From UBA6398 sp963660485 (lineage in GTDB: Bacteria; Bacteroidota; Bacteroidia; Bacteroidales; Bacteroidaceae), in the NCBI GenBank assembly GCA_963660485.1, contig CAVKYH010000010.1, forward strand, positions 1 through 63,160: 63,160 nucleotides of DNA. The letters run 5' to 3'. Below the pieces are notes generated by a model. It was not told where the DNA came from. It worked only from the letters and a program-made list of their open reading frames with translations, and ran no database searches. How positions within the stretch are numbered: the stretch's first letter is position 1; every line of letters begins with the position of its first letter. Below, piece by piece: positions 17,238 through 26,063 of this stretch. Position numbers and translations under genes: made by a program.

Positions 17238-18749
17238 CTAATGTTTTACCATTACTTTTTTCTTGCCGATAATGTAGATGCCATCGGGCAGGGAGCCTGT
17301 GGTTGCAGAGTCGGCTTTACTTTTGATTCTTATTCCTTCTGTTGTAAAAATGTCGGTTTTGTCCGCATTCTTATGGGATGAAATCTTTTCTATTCCGTTT
17401 ACCACGCCGTTTATTCTCAGTTCGCGTGAAGCTGCACCGTCGTTGGCGATTGTGAAATAGGCTCTAAACGGTTTGAAATCCACTGCATCGGCATCGTCCG
17501 AGCCTACGTAAACGAATTTCCCGTTTTGAAAACCGTATATGGTTTGGGAATTGTTGCTCTTGGCGTTTTGCAGTCCTGCGAAAGTGCCGTGGAATTGGTA
17601 TTTCACGGTTTCTTTCAAATCGGGCGCGCTGATTCCTGCCGAACATTTGAAGGTTGTAATCGGAGTTGTGCCCACTACTTCCACTTTTTCCAAGTTGAGG
17701 AACGGTTGCGCCACTTTTGTTTCTATCACATAAGGGTGGTTGGCTTCAAGATGTTCGGTGGATTCAAAATCCAAATCGTCTGTGCTTTTGTGTTCAACAA
17801 AGGCGTATGCCGCGCTAACCTCTGTCTGGCTTTTTTCAGCGGCAAAAGGCAGGCATACCGACGACATGTAGCCGTTTGCATTGCTTTTGAAACTGCGGTC
17901 GTAGCTTGCTTTTTTCGCGGTGAACGAATACATTGCGTCGAATGGGTAGCCGTCGTTGACTACGAGCTCTTCACATTCGTAGTTGTTTATGATGTTGAAT
18001 TTTTCGGTTGAACTTGTGGTGGTTTTTACTACGTTTTGGGTGTTGGTAACATAGTTGTCCTTGGGAACGAATACCAAACAGTTGGGATTGCCCGGCGCAA
18101 GGGCGAAAGGCGTTGAAACGGTAGCCGAATTCAAGTCGATGCTCGTTAGTTTGGTATTGTTTTCCACAATCTTTTGCAGTTCCGAAACCATTGCATCTGT
18201 GAGAGTGCCCGTTACTATCAGGCGCTCGGCGTTGGTAAGTGCGGAATAGTCGGTCGATGCTGTGTAGAGAAACAAATCGTCGATGTAGAAGTTGTGGGAA
18301 TCGCCGCTGTTGTCTACGCTGGATATCGTGATTTCTTTTTTTGAAGAGACTTTCCCTCTCAAAAAACTGCTTTTCTTGATTATGGAAGACTTTTGGCTAA
18401 TAATGTTTACGTAGAAGCTCTTGTCTTTATAAGGCATGACGCGAAACGTATAGAATACATCTACGGCTTTGTCCAATGTGATTTTTATAGAACCGGGAGT
18501 GGTTGACGAGCCAACTTCAACACACTGATTTCCATGGCGGCAGTCTGTGAATGTCATGCTTTCTCTATCGAAGGCAGCGCCTGTATAATCTTCTATTCCT
18601 GACAGACCGTCGTTTCCGCCGTAGTTCAACGACCAGTCAAAGCGTTCTTCAAACGTGGGAACGTAAACCTGCAAACCAGAGGTGATTGTTTGTGCTTTGA
18701 CACCTAAGTAAGTTGTCAACAACAATGCTAACAATATATATGGTTTCAT
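17238..18749 (-). CDS. Secreted protein with Por/T9SS-like C-terminal sorting tail
   Basis: A 503-residue exported protein. Residues 1-19 are a signal peptide (LLALLLTTYLGVKAQ). The middle has a beta-sandwich-like region around FYIDDLFLYTAS and a TNAERLIVTGTLTDAMVSEL segment typical of Bacteroidales cell-surface proteins with leucine-rich-like motifs. The C-terminal ~35 residues (DIFTTEGIRIKS to LPDGIYIIGKKKVMVKH) resemble the sorting tail found on many Bacteroidales surface proteins, related to the type IX secretion signal. This suggests surface display or release (inference). No catalytic motif is visible. The only gene directly downstream is serS. Confidence 0.75.
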   Translation of the reverse strand: MKPYILLALLLTTYLGVKAQTITSGLQVYVPTFEERFDWSLNYGGNDGLSGIEDYTGAAFDRESMTFTDCRHGNQCVEVGSSTTPGSIKITLDKAVDVFYTFRVMPYKDKSFYVNIISQKSSIIKKSSFLRGKVSSKKEITISSVDNSGDSHNFYIDDLFLYTASTDYSALTNAERLIVTGTLTDAMVSELQKIVENNTKLTSIDLNSATVSTPFALAPGNPNCLVFVPKDNYVTNTQNVVKTTTSSTEKFNIINNYECEELVVNDGYPFDAMYSFTAKKASYDRSFKSNANGYMSSVCLPFAAEKSQTEVSAAYAFVEHKSTDDLDFESTEHLEANHPYVIETKVAQPFLNLEKVEVVGTTPITTFKCSAGISAPDLKETVKYQFHGTFAGLQNAKSNNSQTIYGFQNGKFVYVGSDDADAVDFKPFRAYFTIANDGAASRELRINGVVNGIEKISSHKNADKTDIFTTEGIRIKSKADSATTGSLPDGIYIIGKKKVMVKH

Positions 18750-18922
18750 TTATTCTTCGTTCTAATGCGGTTATGCTATTTGTAAGCGAATTTAGCCAAA
18801 AAGTTTGTAACGTTGGAATGTTTAGGGCATTAGTTTTTGATTTTTGCCATTAAATTTATCGCAGGCTGTTGTTGGCTGTTTTTCTTACGTGGATTATTGT
18901 AATTTTCAGCATGATAGATGTC

Positions 18923-19014
18923 GCAAAAATTCCAAGGCATCTAATTTAAATTAGATGCCTTGGAATTTAAATTATGTCTGACCTCGTTTTTACGAGATGC
19001 CTTGTTGTTTTTTG
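18923..19014. repeat. 21-bp-register array C
   Basis: Spacers start at 18923, 18944, 18965, 18986 and 19007, exactly 21 bp apart: GCAAAAAT, ATTTAAAT, ATTTAAAT, GTTTTTAC, GTTTTTTG. The words are TCCAAGGCATCTA, TAGATGCCTTGGA, TATGTCTGACCTC and GAGATGCCTTGTT. The first two words are exact complements, giving a 42-bp perfect palindrome at 18927-18968 with no loop. It lies between two minus-strand genes. Bases 18750-18922 before it contain no gene and no clear promoter match. Confidence 0.92.
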
Positions 19015-19060
19015 GAGTAAGTTTTAGACAAAAAAATGTCGCGATATGGGAGATGCGAAC

Positions 19061-19993
19061 TTATTCTTTTTGACGGGGAATGGCTCTGCCACGCGTTACG
19101 GTACGGAAATGGTCGCCTTTGTTTTCCTCCTTGGTTGTGCGCTGAATGGAATCAATAAATGCTTTCTTGGCATTTTCCTCCTCATTGGCCGTGCTGTCGG
19201 CCGGAAGCGGCTTTTCGGTTTCCTTTGCCTCCTGGCTGTGGAAACGAACCAACGTTATTTTTGAAAGAAACAGCAGTTTCACCGTTTCGTTCCAAGGCTC
19301 GTCGATATAAATAAAGCCTTCCACCTTTTTGATAGGCATCTTTGAAGCCTGTAGCGTTATCACGTTGTCTCCGTCGCCGTATATGGGTTGCTGCATGGTT
19401 GATACAGAGTCGTTTTCATACCTTACGGCTATCACGCATTCGGCTGTCTTTCTACCCTCTTTGTAGATAAATTGCGTGGTGAAGTGCCATTCGTATCTGT
19501 CCTTGGGCTTGAACGAAGTGTCGGCGGTCATGCTGAAAGCCAAAAGGTTTTTGCCCGGTTTAGGAAGGAGCAGCCCGTAGGTCTTGCCCGTCCAGATGTT
19601 TGCCGTATCGCCTTTCGACGATAGCGCAGCATAGTTTATTCCCGCGTTGTCCAAGTTGCCGCCCATAGCTTGGATTTCATTTTGATAGCGCTTGTTCAGC
19701 TTTTCGTAAATGTCGTAAAGCAAATCAGCGTGGCGGGAATAATATTCCAACGATTTATTGAATGATTCGCGCGAAACCCCATATTTCTGCAAAACAGCCT
19801 CGGTGTAAACCTCCGTATAATAGTTTGGCTTCTCCGTGTTTTGGGCCATGGCTTGCGCTTCGTGGTAGTCGTAGAGAATATTCTCCATCTTGCCCGACGA
19901 AATCACGCCCTTGGGAGTGCGTACCTTGCATGAGCCCAACAGAAATATGAGCGAGGCAAGAAGCAAAGGCATTATGTTGCGGGCAGATTTCAT
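19061..19993 (-). CDS. DUF4296 lipoprotein
   Basis: A 310-residue lipoprotein. The start MKSARNIMPLLLASLIFLLGSC ends in a lipobox with the acylated Cys. The domain from about residue 30 to 125 (GKMENILYDYHEAQAMA through YEKLNKRYQNEI) is what I recognise as DUF4296, a Bacteroidota family. The rest carries beta-rich sequence and a lysine/glutamate-rich C-terminus. The in-frame TTG at 20002 gives a longer form; the ATG at 19993 is a better start for a signal peptide. It follows lspA, whose enzyme would mature it, in the conserved order ileS / DksA-like / lspA / DUF4296. Its function is unknown. Confidence 0.85.
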   Translation of the reverse strand: MKSARNIMPLLLASLIFLLGSCKVRTPKGVISSGKMENILYDYHEAQAMAQNTEKPNYYTEVYTEAVLQKYGVSRESFNKSLEYYSRHADLLYDIYEKLNKRYQNEIQAMGGNLDNAGINYAALSSKGDTANIWTGKTYGLLLPKPGKNLLAFSMTADTSFKPKDRYEWHFTTQFIYKEGRKTAECVIAVRYENDSVSTMQQPIYGDGDNVITLQASKMPIKKVEGFIYIDEPWNETVKLLFLSKITLVRFHSQEAKETEKPLPADSTANEEENAKKAFIDSIQRTTKEENKGDHFRTVTRGRAIPRQKE

Positions 19994-20008
19994 TGGCGGC
20001 AAAATATG

Positions 20009-20659
20009 TCAGACGGTTTCGGTTTTGTCGGTAGGCGTCGTTTTTCTTACAGACGTAAGATATTTGCGGTAAAACAACAATATAATTATCGAACCGCATG
20101 TGATGGCAGAATCTGCAAAGTTGAAAATCGGGGCAAAAAACAAAAAGTGTGTGCCGCCTATTATCGGCAGAGATTCGGGCAGATATGTGTCGATGAGAGG
20201 GAAATAAAACATGTCTACAACCTTGCCCGACATAAAACTGCCGTATCCGCTACCAAACGAGACGAGGTTGGCTACATCGTATTCCGTACTTTCGCTGAAA
20301 ATCATGCCGTAAAAAGCGTTGTCAATGATATTTCCGATTGCTCCGGCGATAATCAAGGCGATACAAGCAACAAACCCGGTGGAAACATTGCGCCTCACCA
20401 ATTTGCTGATATAGTATACCAGAAATCCCACAAACACCAACCGCGCAATGCTGAGTATCAATGTGCCGGCAATGTTCACTCCAAACGCCATTCCACTATT
20501 TTCTACAAAATACAAATACATCCACGACGTGATTTCACGCGCTTCGTGGAGAGTGAAATTGGTTTTGACCTCAAACTTAATTAACTGGTCGATAATTATA
20601 ACGGCAGCGACAATTGCCACTGCCGTTATAGTATTGATTTTTCTCTTTGAAATCTGCAC
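20009..20659 (-). CDS. lspA: Lipoprotein signal peptidase (signal peptidase II)
   Basis: Inner-membrane aspartyl protease that cleaves the signal peptide of lipoproteins after lipid attachment. The 216-residue protein has four hydrophobic segments. The conserved VENSGMAFG motif lies near residue 52, the first catalytic Asp is in AGAIGNIIDNAFYG and the second in GKVVDMFYFPL. It is longer than E. coli LspA (164), with extra residues between the two Asp motifs and at the C-terminus, as in other Bacteroidota. It starts 13 bases after the DksA-like gene ends and is followed by a lipoprotein gene. Confidence 0.95.
   Translation of the reverse strand: MQISKRKINTITAVAIVAAVIIIDQLIKFEVKTNFTLHEAREITSWMYLYFVENSGMAFGVNIAGTLILSIARLVFVGFLVYYISKLVRRNVSTGFVACIALIIAGAIGNIIDNAFYGMIFSESTEYDVANLVSFGSGYGSFMSGKVVDMFYFPLIDTYLPESLPIIGGTHFLFFAPIFNFADSAITCGSIIILLFYRKYLTSVRKTTPTDKTETV
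20597..20630 (-). repeat. Hairpin inside the 5' end of lspA
   Basis: Eleven bases (20597-20607) pair perfectly with 20620-20630 around a 12-base loop. In the mRNA the stem begins about 30 bases after the AUG, in codons for alternating Val, Ala and Ile of the first membrane helix. It may be a by-product of repetitive codons or may slow early translation. Confidence 0.5.
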
Positions 20660-20672
20660 AATGAAAGATTGA

Positions 20673-21068
20673 TCAGTTTCTGTGTTTCTGCTTGTTCAGC
20701 ATCTCTTTGGCCTCGATAGAAAGAGTTGCGTGGGGCACAATGCGCAAACGCTCCTTGGGAATGAGTTTCCCCGTTACGCGACATACACCATACGTCTTGT
20801 TCTCGATTCTAACAAGCGCTTGCTGTAAATCTCTTATGAACTTTTGCTGGCGAGCGCACATAGTGGTAAGTTCCTCTTTTTCTTGGGTAATGGAACCCTC
20901 TTCCAAAACTTTGAAAGTGGGGGAAGTGTCAATCACATCGTTGCCGGCTTTGTTTGTAAGCACCGACATCATTTGGTTGTACTCCCGTTTCGCCATTTCG
21001 AGCTTTTTGAGGATAATGTCCTTGAATTCCGCGAGTTCCTCATCGCTATACCTTGTTCTGTCAGCCAT
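20673..21068 (-). CDS. TraR/DksA-family regulator without zinc-finger cysteines
   Basis: A 131-residue protein of the TraR/DksA type, whose members bind the RNA polymerase secondary channel. The N-terminal ~90 residues are helical and acidic (YSDEELAEFKDIILKKLEMAKREYNQM), suggesting the coiled coil. The C-terminal YGVCRVTGKLIPKERLRIVPHATLS matches the zinc-finger region in position. Only one Cys remains of the usual four in that region, so a classic zinc site is absent. That form seems usual for this Bacteroidota lineage (from memory). It sits between ileS and lspA on the same strand, 22 bases after ileS. Confidence 0.88.
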   Translation of the reverse strand: MADRTRYSDEELAEFKDIILKKLEMAKREYNQMMSVLTNKAGNDVIDTSPTFKVLEEGSITQEKEELTTMCARQQKFIRDLQQALVRIENKTYGVCRVTGKLIPKERLRIVPHATLSIEAKEMLNKQKHRN

Positions 21069-21090
21069 TGTCTTAGGGATTTAAGAGTGG

Positions 21091-24000
21091 TTATTTTTCA
21101 ATTTTTACATTAATGGTCATATCTCCTAAGTTCCATTCTTCTCCTTTTACTTCCTTTTCCAACGAAATGGAGTTTGCGAGAACCTGGGCAGAGATATAGT
21201 CCGTGAATTTCTCAATTATCTTTCGCGCTTCCTCGGTATCGCCAATTGTAATGTTTATACGATCGGTGATTTCAAAGCCACTGTCTTTTCTGAAAGTCTG
21301 GATATGTTTTACGAGTTCGCGCGCAATGCCTTCAAGACGAAGCTCCTCGGTAATTCCAAGGTCAAGGGCAACTGTGAGGTTGCCTTCGTTGGCTACGGCA
21401 TATCCCGGAATATCTTCGCTGACAACCTCTACTTCATCAATATTTATCACGGCTTCTTCTCCGGATATATTGAAAGTAAATTTCCCGGCATCTTCAAGTT
21501 CGCGAATATCGTCCTGGCTCATTTCTTTTACGGCAGCAGCCAAATCTTTCATCAACTTGCCGTATTTTTTGCCAAGTATGCGGAAGTTCGGTTGCACTCG
21601 TTTTTTAAGGAGACTGCCGTCTTCAACAAATTCCAACTCTTTTACGTTCACTTCGTCCAATATAAGTTTTGCCACAGCCTCGATGCGCTCGCGCATTTCC
21701 TTCTGTGCAGCCGGAATAGTAATCTTCTGCAGCGGCTGGCGCACTATAATGGATTCTTTCTTGCGGAGTGAAAGCACCATGGAAGTAATCTTTTGTGCCA
21801 TTTCCATGCGAAGTTCCAATTCTTTGTCGATAATTTCGTCATTGGCTTCGGGGAATTCCGTCAAGTGTACGCTGTCGCAGGAATCTTTGCCGGTAACTTG
21901 TGTAAGACATTTGTACAATCTGTCAGCATAGAAAGGAGAAAGCGGAGCAATGAGCTTGGAAAGCGTAACCAGGCAAGTATATAATGTTTGGTAGGCGCTC
22001 AATTTATCTTTGCTCATCGAATTACCCCAAAAACGCTTGCGGGAAAGACGAACAAACCAGTTGGAAAGATTGTCTATCGTAAAGGTTTCTATAAGTCGTC
22101 CGGCGCGAGTAGGTTCGTAATCGTTGTATGCTTCGTCTACGGCTTTCGCCAAACTGTTTAGCTCGGAAAGAATCCAACGGTCGAGTTCAGGGCGTTCGTT
22201 GTTGGGCACATCTGCTTCGGCGTAGTTGAAACCGTCTACATTTGCATACATAGCAAAGAAAGAATAGGTTTGATGAAGTTTGCCGAAGAACGTACGGGAT
22301 ATTTCTGCAACGCCGGCTTCGTCAAATTTCAGATTGTCCCACGGAGAAGAGTTAGTCATCATGTACCAACGCACGGGGTCTACGCCATATTTCTCGATAA
22401 TCTTGAAAGGATCAATTGCGTTTCCGAGGTGCTTGGACATTTTGTTTCCGTTCTTGTCGAGTACAAGGCCGTTGCTTACAACTGCTTTGAAAGCCACGCT
22501 ATCTCGTACCATTGTGGAGATTGCGTGAAGAGTAAAGAACCAACCGCGTGTTTGGTCCACCCCTTCGGCGATGAAGTCTGCCGGATATGCTGAATTGTTT
22601 TCTATCTGTTCGCGGTTTTCAAACGGATAATGTAGTTGCGCAAACGGCATAGAACCGGAATCAAACCAAACATCGATAAGATCCGTTTCGCGTTTCATCG
22701 GTTTACCGCTGGGGGAAGTAAGAATTATATTGTCTACGTAAGGGCGGTGCAAATCTATTTTATGATAATTCTCGTCGGAGTAATCGCCAGGCACAAATCC
22801 GTTGTCCTTAAACGGGTTTGATTTCATATTTCCGGCGCTTACGCTTTTTTCTATCTCGTCATAGAGTTGCTGTATGCTTCCTATGCAGATTTCTTCGCCG
22901 CTTTCGCTTCGCCAGATAGGCAGAGGTGTTCCCCAGAAACGGGAACGCGAAAGATTCCAGTCGTTCAAATTTTCCAGCCATTTGCCAAAGCGTCCCGTTC
23001 CGGTTGATTGCGGTTTCCACTTGATGCTCTTGTTTAATTCGAACATGCGTTCTTTTTTTGCCGTGGAGCGGATAAACCAACTGTCGAGCGGGTAGTAGAG
23101 AATCGGTTTGTCGGTGCGCCAGCAATGGGGATAGTTGTGAACGTGTTTTTCCATCTTGAAAGCCGTGCCATTGGCTTTCATTTCCATACAGATGGATACG
23201 TCGAGCGATTCGTCTTTGTCGGTAAGGGTGTCGTCGTACGCATTTTTCACGTAGCGTCCCGCGTAGTTTTTGTACAAATCCACGTTCACGTATTTCTGTA
23301 CAAACTCATCGTCGAGTTCTTCGATGGGATAGAATCTTCCTTTCAAGTCGACCATCGGGCGCTTGTTGCCGTTTTTGTCAACCAGCATAAGGGCGGGAAC
23401 GCCGGCTTTCTTTGCCACGAAAGCATCGTCGGCACCGAAAGTTGGTGCGATGTGCACGATTCCCGTACCGTCTTCTGTGGTAACGTAGTCGCCAAGGATT
23501 ACACGGAATGCGCCTTCGCCAGGATTTACATATTGGAAGAGTTGTTCATATTTGAGTCCTTCGAGTTCTGTGCCTTTGAATTTTTCTACGATACGGTACG
23601 GCAGAATTTTGTCGCCCTTTTCGAATTTGTCCATTGGCAGTTCTGCGCCGGCGGGATTGAAATATGCGTTGAATCTTTCTTCTGCAATTACTACCGAAAT
23701 GGGTTGCGCGGTGTAAGGATTATAGGTGTTGACCAAAAGATAATCGAATTTCGGACCAACGCAAAGCGCTGTATTTGACGGCAAAGTCCATGGAGTTGTG
23801 GTCCAAGCCATGAAATAACTGTCGCCCCATTGGGTAGCGAATTTCCCTGTTGGGGAAACCATTTTGAACATAGCGGTTACCGTAAGGTCTTTCACGTCTC
23901 GATAACACCCTGGCATATTGAGCTCGTGCGAACTAAGTCCGGTGCCCGCTGCGGGGGAATAGGGCTGAATGGTGTAGCCTTTGTAGATAAGTCCTTGTGA

Positions 24001-24507
24001 ATAGAGATTGTTCAAAAGCCACCAGACGGATTCGATATAATAGTTCTCATAGGTGATATAGGGTCGCTTCATATCCACCCAGTATCCCATGAGCCGACTA
24101 AGGTTTTCCCATTCTGTGGTAAATTTCATCACATTGCTTCTGCAATGCGCGTTGTATTCTTCAATCGATACGGTTTTCCCGATATCGTCTTTTGTGATGC
24201 CCATTTCTTTTTCCACGCCGAGTTCCACGGGAAGTCCGTGGGTATCCCAGCCGGCTTTGCGCGGAACGCAAAAGCCTTTCATCGTTTTGTAACGACAAAT
24301 GGTATCTTTTATAGTTCTTGCCAATACGTGGTGAATGCCCGGGTGTCCGTTTGCTGAAGGAGGTCCTTCATAGAATGTGAAATGCGGGTGTCCCTCGTGT
24401 TCTTTCACACTGCGTTCTGCGGCATGGTTGTCGTCCCATTCGCCAAGCACTTCCTTATTTATCTCTGATAGGTTGAAATCAGAATGTTCTTCGAATTTCT
24501 TCTGCAT
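21091..24507 (-). CDS. ileS: Isoleucyl-tRNA synthetase
   Basis: Charges tRNA-Ile and edits misactivated valine. The class I signature is HPGIHH at residues 55-60 within PPSANGHPGIHHVLART, and the second is NGNKMSKHLGN in the C-terminal half of the catalytic domain. The 1138-residue length and WDTHGLPVELGVEKEMG fit the longer eukaryote-like or IleS2 type. The ATG at 24507 gives MQKKFEEHSDFNLSEINKEV; an in-frame extension to 24570 crosses the promoter. A good promoter (TTTG-N19-TAAATTTGC) lies just upstream. It is the first gene of an operon with the DksA-like gene, lspA and the DUF4296 lipoprotein gene. Confidence 0.97.
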   Translation of the reverse strand: MQKKFEEHSDFNLSEINKEVLGEWDDNHAAERSVKEHEGHPHFTFYEGPPSANGHPGIHHVLARTIKDTICRYKTMKGFCVPRKAGWDTHGLPVELGVEKEMGITKDDIGKTVSIEEYNAHCRSNVMKFTTEWENLSRLMGYWVDMKRPYITYENYYIESVWWLLNNLYSQGLIYKGYTIQPYSPAAGTGLSSHELNMPGCYRDVKDLTVTAMFKMVSPTGKFATQWGDSYFMAWTTTPWTLPSNTALCVGPKFDYLLVNTYNPYTAQPISVVIAEERFNAYFNPAGAELPMDKFEKGDKILPYRIVEKFKGTELEGLKYEQLFQYVNPGEGAFRVILGDYVTTEDGTGIVHIAPTFGADDAFVAKKAGVPALMLVDKNGNKRPMVDLKGRFYPIEELDDEFVQKYVNVDLYKNYAGRYVKNAYDDTLTDKDESLDVSICMEMKANGTAFKMEKHVHNYPHCWRTDKPILYYPLDSWFIRSTAKKERMFELNKSIKWKPQSTGTGRFGKWLENLNDWNLSRSRFWGTPLPIWRSESGEEICIGSIQQLYDEIEKSVSAGNMKSNPFKDNGFVPGDYSDENYHKIDLHRPYVDNIILTSPSGKPMKRETDLIDVWFDSGSMPFAQLHYPFENREQIENNSAYPADFIAEGVDQTRGWFFTLHAISTMVRDSVAFKAVVSNGLVLDKNGNKMSKHLGNAIDPFKIIEKYGVDPVRWYMMTNSSPWDNLKFDEAGVAEISRTFFGKLHQTYSFFAMYANVDGFNYAEADVPNNERPELDRWILSELNSLAKAVDEAYNDYEPTRAGRLIETFTIDNLSNWFVRLSRKRFWGNSMSKDKLSAYQTLYTCLVTLSKLIAPLSPFYADRLYKCLTQVTGKDSCDSVHLTEFPEANDEIIDKELELRMEMAQKITSMVLSLRKKESIIVRQPLQKITIPAAQKEMRERIEAVAKLILDEVNVKELEFVEDGSLLKKRVQPNFRILGKKYGKLMKDLAAAVKEMSQDDIRELEDAGKFTFNISGEEAVINIDEVEVVSEDIPGYAVANEGNLTVALDLGITEELRLEGIARELVKHIQTFRKDSGFEITDRINITIGDTEEARKIIEKFTDYISAQVLANSISLEKEVKGEEWNLGDMTINVKIEK

Positions 24508-24533
24508 TATAGTTCTGTAATTACTAAACGCCT

Positions 24534-24565
24534 GCAAATTTAGTTCAACGCATACAAACCGCAAA
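24534..24565 (-). promoter_or_regulatory. Complete Bacteroidota promoter for ileS operon
   Basis: On the minus strand TTTG (24565-24562) is followed after exactly 19 bases by TAAATTTGC (24542-24534). Both elements and their spacing fit the consensus. The ileS start is 26 bases downstream. Confidence 0.8.
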
Positions 24566-24686
24566 ATCATTGACTTGAAAATTTACAATTTATACGTGTA
24601 ACGGGCAAATCTATTGCCATTTTGCTACAATGGGGTGTCGTTGTTGTGGGGCTGAATTTGAAGCTGTTAAAAGCAGATGCTTTGTC

Positions 24687-24778
24687 GCAAAAACTCCGAC
24701 GCATCTAATTTAAATTCCGACGCATCTAATTTAAATTAGGTCTGATGTCGTTTTAAAACATGTCAGACCTCGTGGGAA
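24687..24778. repeat. 21-bp-register array D
   Basis: Spacers start at 24687, 24708, 24729 and 24750 (GCAAAAAC, ATTTAAAT, ATTTAAAT, GTTTTAAA), with a degenerate fifth near 24771. The words are TCCGACGCATCTA twice in a row, then TAGGTCTGATGTC and ACATGTCAGACCT. The first two units are exact copies, which points to duplication of a single 21-bp unit. It lies in the divergent gap between ileS and the sigma-54 activator gene; the rest of 24508-24830 contains only their promoters. Confidence 0.9.
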
Positions 24779-24804
24779 AGCCAAACTGCTATGTATTTTT
24801 TTTG

Positions 24805-24812
24805 TACTTTTG
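24805..24812 (+). promoter_or_regulatory. -7 box upstream of the sigma-54 activator gene
   Basis: TACTTTTG matches TAnnTTTG, 18 bases before the ATG at 24831. No -33 TTTG is visible at the right distance. Confidence 0.4.
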
Positions 24813-24830
24813 AAGGCTGAAAGTTTAGCT

Positions 24831-26063
24831 ATGGATTCAGAAAAACTACAAAAGATAAAGTTGCGCTACGGCATTGTGGGAAACTACGAAGGGCTCAACC
24901 GCGCGCTTGATATAGCCTTGCAGGTGGCAATGACCGATTTGTCTGTGCTGATAACAGGTGAAAATGGTGTGGGAAAGGAAGTTTTCCCGCGGATAATCCA
25001 TGACAACAGTTCAAGAAAGAATAAGAAATATTTTGCGGTGAACTGTGGCTCAATCCCCGAGGGTACTATCGACAGCGAATTGTTCGGACACGAAAAAGGA
25101 GCCTTTACCGGCGCGGTGAGCGAGCGTGAAGGATATTTCGGAGTGGCCAACGGCGGAACGTTGTTTCTCGACGAAGTGGGGGAGTTGCCTCTCTCCACTC
25201 AGGCGCGCCTGCTCCGTGTGCTTGAAACAGGCGAATATATCCGCGTAGGCTCGAGCGAAGTGCGCAAGACCGATGTGAGAATCGTGGCGGCAACCAATGT
25301 GGATATTCCGCAGGCAATCGAAAACGGCAGGTTCCGCCAGGATTTGTACTATCGCCTCAATACAATTCCCATTAACATTCCTCCTTTGCGCGAGCGCGGC
25401 AATGATATTTACCAGCTCTTCCGGAAATTCGCCCTTGAAATGAGCGAGAAATATAATATGCCTGCAATTCGCCTCACCGACGATGCTCAGCAGATTTTGC
25501 AGAACTATTCGTGGCCGGGAAACATTCGCCAGTTGAAGAATGTTACTGAAAATATGTCGGTAACTTCGGAAACGAGAGAAATAAACGGAGATGTGGTGAA
25601 ACATTACATTCCGCAGGAAAGAACCAACGGACAACTTGTGCCCGTGGCGGAACAGGGACGCTCGCAGTCATTTGAAAACGAGCGCGAGATACTGTACAAG
25701 ATTCTTTTTGACCTGCGGCGCGATGTGGGAGACCTGAAGGCTATCGTAAACAAACTGCAGGCCGACAAAGAAGATGCGTCGCAGAAATCCGTGAGATACG
25801 TAACTTCGGATGGAAATACTATCTCAGAAAATCTCCCAGCCTCTTCTGTGCTGGAATTCCCGCAACGGAAAGACGAATATGTGGAGGAACTCAAAGAACC
25901 GGCCATAGAGGTTTCAAAAGATGTAACTCTCGAAAGTTTTGAACGCGAAGCAATAAAGCGCGCCTTGATACGCCACGCAGGAAAACGGAAAGAGGCTGCA
26001 AAGGAATTGGGTATATCCGAGCGTACACTGTATCGCAAAATAAAGGAATATGGACTTGAATAA
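24831..26063 (+). CDS. Sigma-54-dependent transcriptional activator without receiver domain
   Basis: Bacterial enhancer-binding protein of 410 residues. It begins directly with the AAA+ domain: Walker A GENGVGKE (43-50), the sigma-54 contact loop GAFTGA (90-95), Walker B LFLDE (111-115) and an arginine-rich second half. A linker of about 90 residues (270-360), with a possible coiled coil ENEREILYKILFDLRRD, leads to a Fis-type helix-turn-helix at the C-terminus (KRKEAAKELGISERTLYRKIKEYG). There is no response-regulator or GAF domain, so activity is not controlled by phosphorylation in cis. The ATG at 24831 gives MDSEKLQKIK. Its last 14 bases overlap lptE. A sigma-54 promoter lies upstream of dnaK in this window; a link is possible but unproven. 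Confidence 0.93.
   Translation: MDSEKLQKIKLRYGIVGNYEGLNRALDIALQVAMTDLSVLITGENGVGKEVFPRIIHDNSSRKNKKYFAVNCGSIPEGTIDSELFGHEKGAFTGAVSEREGYFGVANGGTLFLDEVGELPLSTQARLLRVLETGEYIRVGSSEVRKTDVRIVAATNVDIPQAIENGRFRQDLYYRLNTIPINIPPLRERGNDIYQLFRKFALEMSEKYNMPAIRLTDDAQQILQNYSWPGNIRQLKNVTENMSVTSETREINGDVVKHYIPQERTNGQLVPVAEQGRSQSFENEREILYKILFDLRRDVGDLKAIVNKLQADKEDASQKSVRYVTSDGNTISENLPASSVLEFPQRKDEYVEELKEPAIEVSKDVTLESFEREAIKRALIRHAGKRKEAAKELGISERTLYRKIKEYGLE

Noticed and set aside
20003..20013. ATGTCAGAC near the end of lspA as a twelfth array
   Set aside because: It is a single word within coding sequence, without flanking spacers at 21 bp.
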